Shown here piece after piece: positions 9,158-17,736 of a stretch of DNA of 64,000 bases. Every line of letters starts with the position of its first letter. The stretch's first letter is position 1. Under the pieces are notes generated by a model. The model saw only the letters and a list, made by a program, of their open reading frames with translations. It had not been told where the DNA came from and ran no database searches. Origin of the DNA: Lachnospiraceae bacterium AC3007 (GTDB taxonomy: Bacteria > Bacillota > Clostridia > Lachnospirales > Lachnospiraceae); NCBI GenBank assembly GCA_000621405.1, contig JHYK01000012.1, positions 58,526 through 122,525 of the forward strand, given 5' to 3'. Both the position numbers and the translations under genes were made by a program.

Positions 9158-10375
9158 ATGGATGTTGTGTATTATACAAATAAAGGCGGCAGGGAGATAA
9201 ACGAGGATTCACTCTTCATGACTGACGGAGCATACGTTGTATGCGACGGACTCGGAGGACATGCAAGCGGTGAAGTCGCTTCAAACTGCGCTGTAAAAGT
9301 ATTGTCCGAGCTTTGTGCGAATGATCCGCCGTACAGCATTGACCTTATAAACACGTTTTATATGAGAGCGAATCAGGCAGTCGTTAATCTTAAGGAAAAA
9401 GCACTCACCACTATCGTGGGTGGCTTTGTCAAAGATGGTATTTTTTATTATCAGAGCGTCGGTGACAGCCGTCTGTATTACTTCAGGGACAATAAGGTCT
9501 TTGCCCAGACAAAGGACGATTCCGTATGTCAGGCTGCAGTCGATCTTGGGACGATGAGGTATGAAGATATAAGGACAAGCGAGGACCGCTCAAGGCTTTT
9601 AAAGGTCCTTGGAAATGACATGAACCTTGCAATAAAACGCAGATACGATCCGATCCCCATGCAAAAGGGAGATGCATTTATCGTATGCAGCGACGGCTTC
9701 TGGGAGCATGTTCTGGAGCGCGAGATGGAAGAGACCCTCGATCAGTCGCAGGACGCAGAGGAGTGGCTTAACCGAATGCTTCAGTTCCAGTATAACAGAG
9801 CAAAAAACCGGGATGACAATTACACTGTGATATGCGCGATCGTCGGGGAAAAGGATGCCTGCCCGGATCATGTTGTTCCTTTATCCGAAGCCGAGAAGGC
9901 GGAGCGCGTGGAAGTCATAGAGAGCGCCCTTCACAGCCTTCCCGAGAGCAAGGCGGAGAAGCTGCACGACGAGATCCATACGGAACAGTTTGAGACTATG
10001 CCGGTCAAGGAAGTAAGTGTTGAGCCGGGACAGAAAGAAGAACCTCCTGTGCAGCAGAGTGCGCCGCAGGATAACGCTCCACAGGCTCCTGCCGGAGCAT
10101 CCTATGCTCAGCAGAGCGCGCCCGCGATTCCTGCAGGAACAAGCGATGCTCAGCAAACTACACCCCCGACTCCGGTCGGAACAGGCGATGCACCGTATAA
10201 TGTTCCTTACGGCGGATCCTTCAGAAGATACGGCGAGGGAGAAGAGACAACACAGTCATATGATGACGGGTTCATTCCCCGTCAGGATGATGCCGGCTAC
10301 AATGGCTATGACGGATACGGAGAAGAGTATGAAGAAAAGAAAGGATTCTTCGCCAGGCTGTTTGGCCGTAAGTAG
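9158..10375 (+). CDS. PP2C-family Ser/Thr protein phosphatase with Pro/Gln-rich tail
   Basis: The 405-residue protein starts with a PP2C catalytic domain of about 245 residues. The metal-binding residues are visible: NED at 15-17, CDGLGGH with Asp30, VGDSRLYYF, CSDGFWE and finally RDDNYT. It should remove phosphate from targets of the kinase encoded just upstream. Residues 280-350 are a low-complexity tail with repeated PAG, AQQ and APA units, like the Pro-rich linker of the kinase, and the protein ends in KKGFFARLFGRK, a basic amphipathic tip that may touch the membrane. The ribosome binding site is GAGGTAAG. The 3' end overlaps the next gene by 47 bases in another frame, so the phosphatase and the first glycosyltransferase are probably translated from one message. 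Confidence 0.92.
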   Translation: MDVVYYTNKGGREINEDSLFMTDGAYVVCDGLGGHASGEVASNCAVKVLSELCANDPPYSIDLINTFYMRANQAVVNLKEKALTTIVGGFVKDGIFYYQSVGDSRLYYFRDNKVFAQTKDDSVCQAAVDLGTMRYEDIRTSEDRSRLLKVLGNDMNLAIKRRYDPIPMQKGDAFIVCSDGFWEHVLEREMEETLDQSQDAEEWLNRMLQFQYNRAKNRDDNYTVICAIVGEKDACPDHVVPLSEAEKAERVEVIESALHSLPESKAEKLHDEIHTEQFETMPVKEVSVEPGQKEEPPVQQSAPQDNAPQAPAGASYAQQSAPAIPAGTSDAQQTTPPTPVGTGDAPYNVPYGGSFRRYGEGEETTQSYDDGFIPRQDDAGYNGYDGYGEEYEEKKGFFARLFGRK

Positions 10376-12500
10376 TTGGATATTAAGAGCAGTAACGGCA
10401 GCCCTTATCATCGGGGCTGCGCTTATGTTATTCAGATTTTTTATTACTGACAGAGTATACGACTTTGATCTCTCCTATCTGGAGAAAAACCCGGATTCTT
10501 ATGTGGTGAACTGCTTCAATCTGCGTCAGGGATCTTACGATCTGACTGTTGAATATGAATCGGATACTGATCTTGCCATTAATATCCAGGCAGATAATGA
10601 CAAGGCTTTTGATGTGCCGCTGTCATCGGATGGGAGTTCGGCATCGGAGACCTTTTCTCTTACACACCCTACCGACAGATTCAAGATAACCTTTCCTCTG
10701 CAGGACGGGGCGAATATAAAAGTCCTTGCCATCAGGCTTTCGAGCGGAAGGTTGCCCATATATACGGACAGTCTGCTGTACGCTGTAATTTTCCTTTTCC
10801 TTGCGGCGCTGATATGGATGTCTGAGAAGAAATGGAAGGCTCTTGACAGTGGATCGAGGACAGAGATACTGCTCCTTGCGGCCTTTATCCTGTTCGTGAA
10901 TATCCCATATTATGCAAAGGGCCTTGCCTTTACCGCGGATATAAGAGCGCATATGCAGCGCATAGAGGGGATAATGAGGGGGCTTATGGATCATCAGTTC
11001 CCCGTGATAGTGTCACCGAATCTGATGAATGAATTCGGAGAAATATCCTTTATGTATCCTGATATCTTCCTGTATCCTTTCGGGATCATGAGGATATTTG
11101 CGGTATCCATGCTGACAGCATACAGGCTATGCATGATATGCGTGAATGCAGCTACTGTGATAGTGGCCTACCTTTCCTTTAGGCTTATGTGTCGCAACAG
11201 GGTGGTGGTGATGACTGCGGTCTTTGTGATCACATTTGAGCCTTACAGACTGTACAATATCCTGGGCAGAGGAAGCGGCGCAGGGAATGCACTTGCGTCT
11301 GTCTTTATGCCACTGATCCTTGCGGGAATATATCTGATCCTTAAAGGAGATAAAAGATGGTGGGTCCTGTCACTCGGCCTTACAGGAGTTATAGAGTCTC
11401 ATATACTGACGCTGGTGATCCTGACTTTTACTCTTATAGTTCTGGGCCTGATATTTGCGGGAGAGCTTTCAAAGGATAAGAAGTTAATTCTGCTCCTGAA
11501 GGCCGCGGGCCTTGCAGCAGTCATGAATCTTGGCTTTCTGGTAATATTCATGAAATGCTATTTCACGGACTGGAACTCTGCTGCCCTGGAGTGGTCTGAC
11601 TTTGCTGATACACAGTACGGGATAGTATCTGCTCTTACCGGTGTCTGGAGTCTCTTCCAGATCGTATCATGCATCATTTGTATATTTTATATTTTAAGGA
11701 CATCGGACAGGAAGGATGCCGGATACAGGCTTTCGGTCGCAATGACGGCCGTGGCCAGCTGCCTTTATATAATGACTTTGAAGATATTCCCCTGGAAGAT
11801 GCTGAGCTCCGCTTTTCCTGCGATCGACCGCTTCACGACCATGCTTCAGGTCCCGCAGAGACTGTATGCGGTATCCTCCGTGCTGTTCATATGTGCAGCG
11901 ATCATACTTATCGACAGACATGTCGAGGGAGACAGTTTGCTTTGGAAAAAACCTGCGGCCATCACTATGTCGGCTCTTATGGGATTGGTGCTGATATACG
12001 GGATCATCATGGGGGCAGACGGGTATTATTCTGCAAGTTATCTGATGCCGGATGAGGTATACGGAGACCATAATTCTCTGGCGCTTAAGGATTATATTCC
12101 GTCCGGAGCGACAGATGAGAGCTGGGCAAAGGATGCCGGATTTGTATCCGATGAAGATGCCGTGGAGTCTCTGGCATACAATAAGATGGGGACTCATATC
12201 GATTACACATATGTGGCGAATGCGGACGGGGTCTACGCAAACATGCCGCTTCTTTATTACGAATGGTACAGAGCGAAGGATGAAACAGGAGCGGCGCTTA
12301 ACGTCAGAAAGTCGGATGACGCCCGTGTGATAGTGGATCTTGTTGGGGACGGAATGCAGCATGAGGCTCATATTTATTTTGATATGGGTGCTCTTTACAG
12401 CGTACTCTATGCTCTGTCTCTTCTTTTTTCGTGCGGAGTGATCTTTTTGATATGGCATAAAAGACTGTACAGGGGAGGCTCCTATGTCGAAGGGGCGTAA
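10329..12500 (+). CDS. YfhO/PTPS-related GT-C-type polytopic membrane glycosyltransferase
   Basis: I place the start at the ATG at 10329, with GGAGAAGAG just before it inside the 3' end of the phosphatase gene; the frame stays open further upstream but only within the phosphatase. The 723-residue protein has one N-terminal helix, a small external beta module (GSYDLTVEYES...), then about twelve membrane helices and a C-terminal external beta domain with WYRAKDETG. The first long external loop after the beta module holds DIRAHMQRIEGIM, where an acidic residue is expected for GT-C catalysis. The layout matches the YfhO and PTPS-related (PF10131) families. B. subtilis YfhO uses an undecaprenyl-phosphate sugar to decorate lipoteichoic acid, so transfer of a lipid-linked sugar is the likely role; the acceptor is unknown. 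It overlaps the following CotH gene by 17 bases. Confidence 0.8.
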   Translation: MKKRKDSSPGCLAVSSWILRAVTAALIIGAALMLFRFFITDRVYDFDLSYLEKNPDSYVVNCFNLRQGSYDLTVEYESDTDLAINIQADNDKAFDVPLSSDGSSASETFSLTHPTDRFKITFPLQDGANIKVLAIRLSSGRLPIYTDSLLYAVIFLFLAALIWMSEKKWKALDSGSRTEILLLAAFILFVNIPYYAKGLAFTADIRAHMQRIEGIMRGLMDHQFPVIVSPNLMNEFGEISFMYPDIFLYPFGIMRIFAVSMLTAYRLCMICVNAATVIVAYLSFRLMCRNRVVVMTAVFVITFEPYRLYNILGRGSGAGNALASVFMPLILAGIYLILKGDKRWWVLSLGLTGVIESHILTLVILTFTLIVLGLIFAGELSKDKKLILLLKAAGLAAVMNLGFLVIFMKCYFTDWNSAALEWSDFADTQYGIVSALTGVWSLFQIVSCIICIFYILRTSDRKDAGYRLSVAMTAVASCLYIMTLKIFPWKMLSSAFPAIDRFTTMLQVPQRLYAVSSVLFICAAIILIDRHVEGDSLLWKKPAAITMSALMGLVLIYGIIMGADGYYSASYLMPDEVYGDHNSLALKDYIPSGATDESWAKDAGFVSDEDAVESLAYNKMGTHIDYTYVANADGVYANMPLLYYEWYRAKDETGAALNVRKSDDARVIVDLVGDGMQHEAHIYFDMGALYSVLYALSLLFSCGVIFLIWHKRLYRGGSYVEGA

Positions 12501-14283
12501 AAGGATATTTGCAGCCCTTGTGATCGCTGCGATCATAGTGTTTGCAGGCGCCTGCCTTTTGCTTGAAAAACGTGCAGGTACACAGGATGGCGAAAGCTCA
12601 TCCCCCATGGACAGTATATCTTTTTATCATAATGATGCACGCGGGATAAGGCTTTGCGACACCACACTTGATAATGTCTACAATCTCTTCGTTCCGGGTT
12701 TTGCAAGGAATGAGCTGTATCTTTCGTGCCCTTCCTCCATGAGCATTGTTGTGGACGAAGCAGCCATCCTTCGTAACGGAGACGAGATCAGTCAGTACGT
12801 GACGAACATATCCGATGACGGATTGCCGTATATCGCCGTCAGAGTATTGTCCGCCGGAGACAGGGAAGTATTTAACGGATATATCAATTTCTTTTATACG
12901 GGAGAAATGCCTGCAGTATTTCTGACGGCTCCTGTGGCGGATATTGCGGAGATCAATGCGGAAAATCCCGAAAAAGGAGATGAAAAACTTCACTCAAAGG
13001 GGATCATGACAGTAGTGGATGTGGAAGGCAGGGAGGATATCACGTCTGATGCGGATATCTCGCGGAGGGGAAACACATCTTTCCTGCATATGGATCCGAA
13101 GCCATATAACATAAACCTTTCAAAGTCTCTGTCCATCCTCGGGATGAGAAGCGGAACGAAGTTTGCGCTGAAAGCAAATTCTTATGATATGAACCATCTG
13201 CTGAGAAACGAGGCAGCATTTGATCTTGCGCGAATGACAGAAATGCCTGCGGTCTGTGACTCCCGATTCGCCGACCTCTATATCAACGGAGAGTATAATG
13301 GAGTCTATCTTATATGCAGCAGGATACGGGGAGACGAATTGTTGAGCCTTGGCAAAACCGGATATCTGATGGAACTCGACTACAGATATAAGGCCGAGCC
13401 GTGCAGTTTTGAGAGTCATGATCAGGGTATAGTCGTGCATTATCCGGAATATCTGACCGAAGAGCAGCTGTCCTATATCAGGGACAGATATGAAACCGCC
13501 TATACCGCAGTGCAGGAAGACGGTAACTACGAAGACTATATAGATGTGGATTCTTTTGTTAAGATGTATATAATCCAGGATCTCTTCTGCAACGTGGATG
13601 TAGATTATGCCAGCTTTTATTTCTATCTCGGCACGGACGGACTGTTCCATGCAGGACCATTGTGGGATCTTGACCTTTCGACCGGGATAATGCAGACGCT
13701 GCCGTTTCATGAGGAGCTTGCGAAAAGATCCCATATCATCCCGGACAGGGGAGGGATATTCCTTGATATGCTAATGGAGTCTAAAAGGTTCAGGGACAGG
13801 ACGAAAGAGTATTATCTTGATGAATTCATGCCGATGCTGGATTCATATACAGAGGGAGTACTGATTGAAAAGGGAGAGAAGATACGTCAGTCGCTTGAGA
13901 CATCGGACATCAAAAACCGTTTTCATTTTAGTGACCTGCACAGTCTTGACAGTGCCGAAGGACTGTCTGAGTGGATGACTGACCGGGGAGAGTTTCTGAA
14001 AGGGTATTACGAGGCAGAGGATGAATATGTGGATATCATGTTCCATTTTGCCTGGGGGGAGATAAGGACTCTTGCAAAAAAGGGAGAGCCGATCGGATAT
14101 CTTCCGGACAGCCATCATCCCGATAATGATGAAGCATTCTGGGGAGAAGTGACGGGATTTGTGACAGAGGACGGCGTGGCCGTGGATGAGGACTTTGCGC
14201 CCGTCGAAGATATGACATTGTATGCAGTATATTCGGAGGATTCACATGCACTCGAAGAAGGGTATGTGAATATCACTCAATAA
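12484..14283 (+). CDS. CotH-family kinase-like protein, extracytoplasmic, with C-terminal Flg_new-like domain (CotH A)
   Basis: The 599-residue protein has an N-terminal signal anchor (KRIFAALVIAAIIVFAG), so the rest lies outside the membrane. After a beta domain, the CotH fold shows RRGNTSF near 194, KPYNINL, FALKANSYD, then LYINGEYNGVYL near 265, DVDSFVKMYIIQD near 354 and GPLWDLDLS near 391. The WDxD motif fits the metal-binding part of CotH kinases. The end (FWGEVTGF...TLYAVY) resembles a Listeria-Bacteroides (Flg_new) repeat domain, which usually occurs in surface proteins. B. subtilis CotH phosphorylates spore coat proteins in the cytoplasm of the mother cell; here the address is different and the substrate is unknown. 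GGGGAGG lies before the ATG within the preceding glycosyltransferase gene. Confidence 0.87.
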   Translation: MSKGRKRIFAALVIAAIIVFAGACLLLEKRAGTQDGESSSPMDSISFYHNDARGIRLCDTTLDNVYNLFVPGFARNELYLSCPSSMSIVVDEAAILRNGDEISQYVTNISDDGLPYIAVRVLSAGDREVFNGYINFFYTGEMPAVFLTAPVADIAEINAENPEKGDEKLHSKGIMTVVDVEGREDITSDADISRRGNTSFLHMDPKPYNINLSKSLSILGMRSGTKFALKANSYDMNHLLRNEAAFDLARMTEMPAVCDSRFADLYINGEYNGVYLICSRIRGDELLSLGKTGYLMELDYRYKAEPCSFESHDQGIVVHYPEYLTEEQLSYIRDRYETAYTAVQEDGNYEDYIDVDSFVKMYIIQDLFCNVDVDYASFYFYLGTDGLFHAGPLWDLDLSTGIMQTLPFHEELAKRSHIIPDRGGIFLDMLMESKRFRDRTKEYYLDEFMPMLDSYTEGVLIEKGEKIRQSLETSDIKNRFHFSDLHSLDSAEGLSEWMTDRGEFLKGYYEAEDEYVDIMFHFAWGEIRTLAKKGEPIGYLPDSHHPDNDEAFWGEVTGFVTEDGVAVDEDFAPVEDMTLYAVYSEDSHALEEGYVNITQ

Positions 14284-14306
14284 ATGATCATCTCAGGGAG
14301 ACAGAA

Positions 14307-15944
14307 ATGAAGGATAAGATCATGACAAAGTTAAAAGAATGGGGATGGCTTTTTTTGATATTATTCCCCGTATCGGTGATCAACTATTCGCTGCTTATCT
14401 TCGGGCAGGTTTTTAACGATTCGGACGGAACCTGGCATGGCGCCGTATCATATGCTGGAGGCTGGGAGCTTGGAGAAGGAAGATGGTTCTGGCCTTTTCT
14501 GGATAAAGCCAAAGGTTATCTGAGTCCGGATCCGCTGGCATCTGTGACAGCACTCTTCCTTTTTGCCTTAGGATTCATACTTGTGCTGGATCTTATGAAA
14601 GTTAAGAGCAGGAGCGCGGCTTTATTGTCAGGACTTGTATTCATGACAGCCACGCCGGTATGCTGTTCTCTTTCATACAGATATATGTCACATGTATTTG
14701 CCATTGCATTCCTGCTGGCCTCTCTCGCGGCATATATTGCCTTTATGGATGTGAAGCCGTGGCTTGCGGCAGCCCTGTCTGCTGTGTGCATTGCCTTTTC
14801 CATGGGTCTGTATCAGGCTGATCTTGGAGCCACGGCGCTTATCATGCTCTTCCTGCTGATGCTTATGCTCTTTAATGGAGAAGCAGTAAAGAAAGTCCTT
14901 ATAAAAGGCGGACAGTGCCTGATAAGCATCCTGGCAGGGGGACTCCTGTATTACCTTATGTGGCAGGAAGAGCTTATTAGACATGATACGGAAGCATCAT
15001 CATACGGAGGAGCAGATTCTGTCTCCATATCAGGAATATTCCTGCATTTGCCGGAGACTCTTTTCAGAACAGTAAGAAAATTCATCTCGTACTTCGGTAA
15101 TCATGAGGTGAAGATATCTCTGCTGCCCAGATGGATATATATCATCCTGATGCTCATATTTGCAGGAGCTTCCGTGTGGGGATTTATTAAGCTGCTAAAC
15201 AGAAACAGAGCGCAGGGGATCGTCTTTCTTATCTTTACTGTCCTGATACCTCTCTTCCCGATGTGCACCTATATGCTGACATATAATGTCTCATATATGT
15301 CAGGACAGATGACGGCTCCGCTGGCACTGTGTCTGTCTTTGATGATATGCCTAATATGGATATATACAGGGGAAGAAGCATTGGCTCTGTCACAGGTTTC
15401 CGGTGAATACTCCGACGGGGATGACGGAGAGGGTGCCAAAGCCCGTGATACAGGATCGGAGCGTGCTTCGGGCTTGAAACGTGGCGCGCGTATAGCAGCG
15501 GTTCTCGCCTGCCTTTTTATCCTGTATGGACAGCATCTTATGAATCAGTATGATATGTACGCCATGTCCATGGGCAGAAAGTCCGTGGAGACCATAGCGG
15601 ACAATGTGATAGACGAACTTATCACAGAAGGTCTCTATGCTCCGGGCATCACTTATTGTTTTATCGGATCGCCGTCAGACAGTCCGCTGTATTATAAAAA
15701 CCTGATATTTGAAGAGTGCAACAATTATGCGAGATACGGAGACTGGGGCCATGTCCCGAGCGACAACAGCAAGGGGTGGCAGGGATTCTTCACACATGTG
15801 AAGGGGATCAATCTGAAGATCGCATACGACAGTGATATAGAGGAGATAAAGGATGATCCTGCGATAGCCGCCATGCCTGTATTCCCGGCAAAGGGCTCGA
15901 TAGCGCTGATGCATGATATGGTAGTGATAAGGGTTGGGGAGTAG
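14307..15944 (+). CDS. GtrII-like glucosyltransferase-domain membrane protein
   Basis: The 545-residue protein has about eleven membrane helices. The first external loop contains FNDSDGTWHG and GWELGEGRWFWPFL, matching the pattern of the GtrII family (PF14264), which in phages and bacteria adds glucose from undecaprenyl-phosphate glucose to O-antigen. The later helices (YRYMSHVFAIAFLLASLAAYIAF) also fit. A charged cytoplasmic insert (EYSDGDDGEGAKARD) separates the last two helices, and the C-terminus is an external domain. The ribosome binding site is AGGGAGA. It sits between two CotH genes, ten bases from the next, and is probably co-transcribed with them. Here the acceptor would be a Gram-positive surface glycan. 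Confidence 0.75.
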   Translation: MKDKIMTKLKEWGWLFLILFPVSVINYSLLIFGQVFNDSDGTWHGAVSYAGGWELGEGRWFWPFLDKAKGYLSPDPLASVTALFLFALGFILVLDLMKVKSRSAALLSGLVFMTATPVCCSLSYRYMSHVFAIAFLLASLAAYIAFMDVKPWLAAALSAVCIAFSMGLYQADLGATALIMLFLLMLMLFNGEAVKKVLIKGGQCLISILAGGLLYYLMWQEELIRHDTEASSYGGADSVSISGIFLHLPETLFRTVRKFISYFGNHEVKISLLPRWIYIILMLIFAGASVWGFIKLLNRNRAQGIVFLIFTVLIPLFPMCTYMLTYNVSYMSGQMTAPLALCLSLMICLIWIYTGEEALALSQVSGEYSDGDDGEGAKARDTGSERASGLKRGARIAAVLACLFILYGQHLMNQYDMYAMSMGRKSVETIADNVIDELITEGLYAPGITYCFIGSPSDSPLYYKNLIFEECNNYARYGDWGHVPSDNSKGWQGFFTHVKGINLKIAYDSDIEEIKDDPAIAAMPVFPAKGSIALMHDMVVIRVGE

Positions 15945-15954
15945 AGACTGATCA

Positions 15955-17703
15955 ATGTCTTCACCATTATTAGAAAAACACGGTAATCCGTACCGAAAAA
16001 ACATTTTGAGATACTTGATATTTGCCGCAGGAGTGATCCTGCTCGTTGGAATATGCGTGATGGCGTTCAATGCTCCGGAGGAGGAAGGAGATCTTCTTAC
16101 AAGCATACATATATGCTGTGATCGGGATGACCGTCTGTATTCTGTGATGTATGATGCAGAGGATGGATCAGGAGATGATATGCTCTATCTGTTCCTGCCC
16201 TGTTCCATGGACAAAGGCCGGTACAGTATCAGTTTCCCGAAGGATACTTCGGTATATCTGGATGGTCTTCAGATGACGTCCGGGAGTGATCTCCCAATAT
16301 ACGACAAAGGAGAGACTCACAAGATACGGATATTATCCGGAAAAAGCGATATAGAGAGAGATTTCTCCGTATATTATCCGGGCAGCATGTCATCTGTATT
16401 TCTGGATATGAAAGATAACGACTTTGCCAAGATGGTCTCGGATCCAAAGCATATTGATAAGTATGAAGCAGCCCTTACCGTGGCAGATAAAGACATGCAG
16501 ATAAATCTTTCGGATAAAAGCTTTGTCGGTGGTCACGGAGGATCTACCTGGGATTGTGATAAGAAATCATTTGAATTCACTTTGCTCGAGCCAATGTCCA
16601 TATTAGGAATGGATTCAGCAAAAAAATGGACGCTGATATCAAATGGTATGGACTATTCCAATCTTAAGAACAGGGTAGTCTATGAGGCAGCCTCGCGGAC
16701 AGGCTTTGAGTATAGTACGGACTGCGATTATATCAGCCTGTTCATAAACGGACAATATCAAGGGTTGTATCTTCTGACACAGCGTATAGCGCCGGAGGGT
16801 GTCGTAAGTCTTGAAAATGATCTGGATATCGAAAACAGTATGCTGAATCCGGACACTATAACAAATAAGTCCATCCCGGATCCTGTGGTGGAAAACGAGG
16901 GTACACTGGATGAGATCAAGTACTATGAGCTTAAGTATGAACCCTATGATATTACAGGAGATTATCTTCTGGAATTCGTGTTATACGGTGAACCCCAAAA
17001 TGGCGGAACGGATGCTGCCTGGTTCCTGACCGACAGTATGCTGGTCAAGGTCAAATCCCCTGTCATCACTTCAAAAGGAGAACTTGAATATATCAGGGAC
17101 TATTCGCGTTCTACTGAGAAAGCAATTTTCTCGCCCTCCGGCACGGATCCCGAGAGTGGCGTAGATTACCATGACAGGATCGATATGTATTCATGGGCAA
17201 TGTCTTATCTATTCCTGGACTTTTTCGGTTATCAAGATGATTCTGCCGGAAGTCTATATTTCTATAAGAAACGAAATGAGCCATATCTGTATGGCGGTCC
17301 TGTGTGGGACTTCGACAAATCAATGACTGACAACTTCTACGACAGCGAACCGTTCCCATGGTATGGACGTTCGTCTTTCTATGTGGTATATGAAGAAAAT
17401 GACCGATACAGACTTTGGCATGACAGACTAAATGATTATCCGGATTTTCATGAAGTGGTGGTAAAGAATTACAGGGAAGAACTTGGACCGATCATGGAAG
17501 ATATAATGGATAATGATATCAGTCTGTGGATAGAAGATATAAGAAACGCATCTCAAATGGACGAGATAAGATGGGGCAGAGAGTCCGGACTTGAGCTGCA
17601 AAAAGCCTCAGATGTGGAGGAATGGCTGAAACTAAGAAAAGAGCTATTTGATCAGGTATGGGTACGTGGAGAGGCTTCTCCGTATGCAGAGAATATATAC
17701 TGA
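15955..17703 (+). CDS. CotH-family kinase-like protein, divergent member (CotH B)
   Basis: The 582-residue protein has an internal hydrophobic segment near residues 18-38 (YLIFAAGVILLVGICVMAF) after a basic stretch, so it is a signal-anchored external protein. CotH landmarks are present but altered: GGHGGSTWDCDKKSFEF near 192 in place of KGRGNxSW, KKWTLISNGMD, LFINGQYQGLYLLTQ, then DMYSWAMSYLFLDFFGYQDD and GGPVWDFDKS near 448. An insert of about 100 residues (DNDLDIENS... to AWFLTDSM) separates the middle motifs, and the Flg_new-like tail found in CotH A is missing. The start ATG has GGGGAG about 13 bases upstream. It ends 33 bases before the oppositely oriented CotH C. Whether it is active is uncertain; the WDxD motif is intact. 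Confidence 0.82.
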   Translation: MSSPLLEKHGNPYRKNILRYLIFAAGVILLVGICVMAFNAPEEEGDLLTSIHICCDRDDRLYSVMYDAEDGSGDDMLYLFLPCSMDKGRYSISFPKDTSVYLDGLQMTSGSDLPIYDKGETHKIRILSGKSDIERDFSVYYPGSMSSVFLDMKDNDFAKMVSDPKHIDKYEAALTVADKDMQINLSDKSFVGGHGGSTWDCDKKSFEFTLLEPMSILGMDSAKKWTLISNGMDYSNLKNRVVYEAASRTGFEYSTDCDYISLFINGQYQGLYLLTQRIAPEGVVSLENDLDIENSMLNPDTITNKSIPDPVVENEGTLDEIKYYELKYEPYDITGDYLLEFVLYGEPQNGGTDAAWFLTDSMLVKVKSPVITSKGELEYIRDYSRSTEKAIFSPSGTDPESGVDYHDRIDMYSWAMSYLFLDFFGYQDDSAGSLYFYKKRNEPYLYGGPVWDFDKSMTDNFYDSEPFPWYGRSSFYVVYEENDRYRLWHDRLNDYPDFHEVVVKNYREELGPIMEDIMDNDISLWIEDIRNASQMDEIRWGRESGLELQKASDVEEWLKLRKELFDQVWVRGEASPYAENIY

Positions 17704-17736
17704 CAGACACTGAAGGTATAGAAGATAGAATTGTCT

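Noticed and set aside
10017..10328. Upstream part of the first glycosyltransferase frame
   Set aside because: It lies inside the PP2C gene, encodes low-complexity Arg/His/Pro-rich sequence and lacks a start signal as good as the one at 10329.
17704..17736. Short inverted repeat GAAGA/TCTTC between CotH B and CotH C as a terminator
   Set aside because: Only five pairs with an 8-base loop and no T-run; too weak to list.
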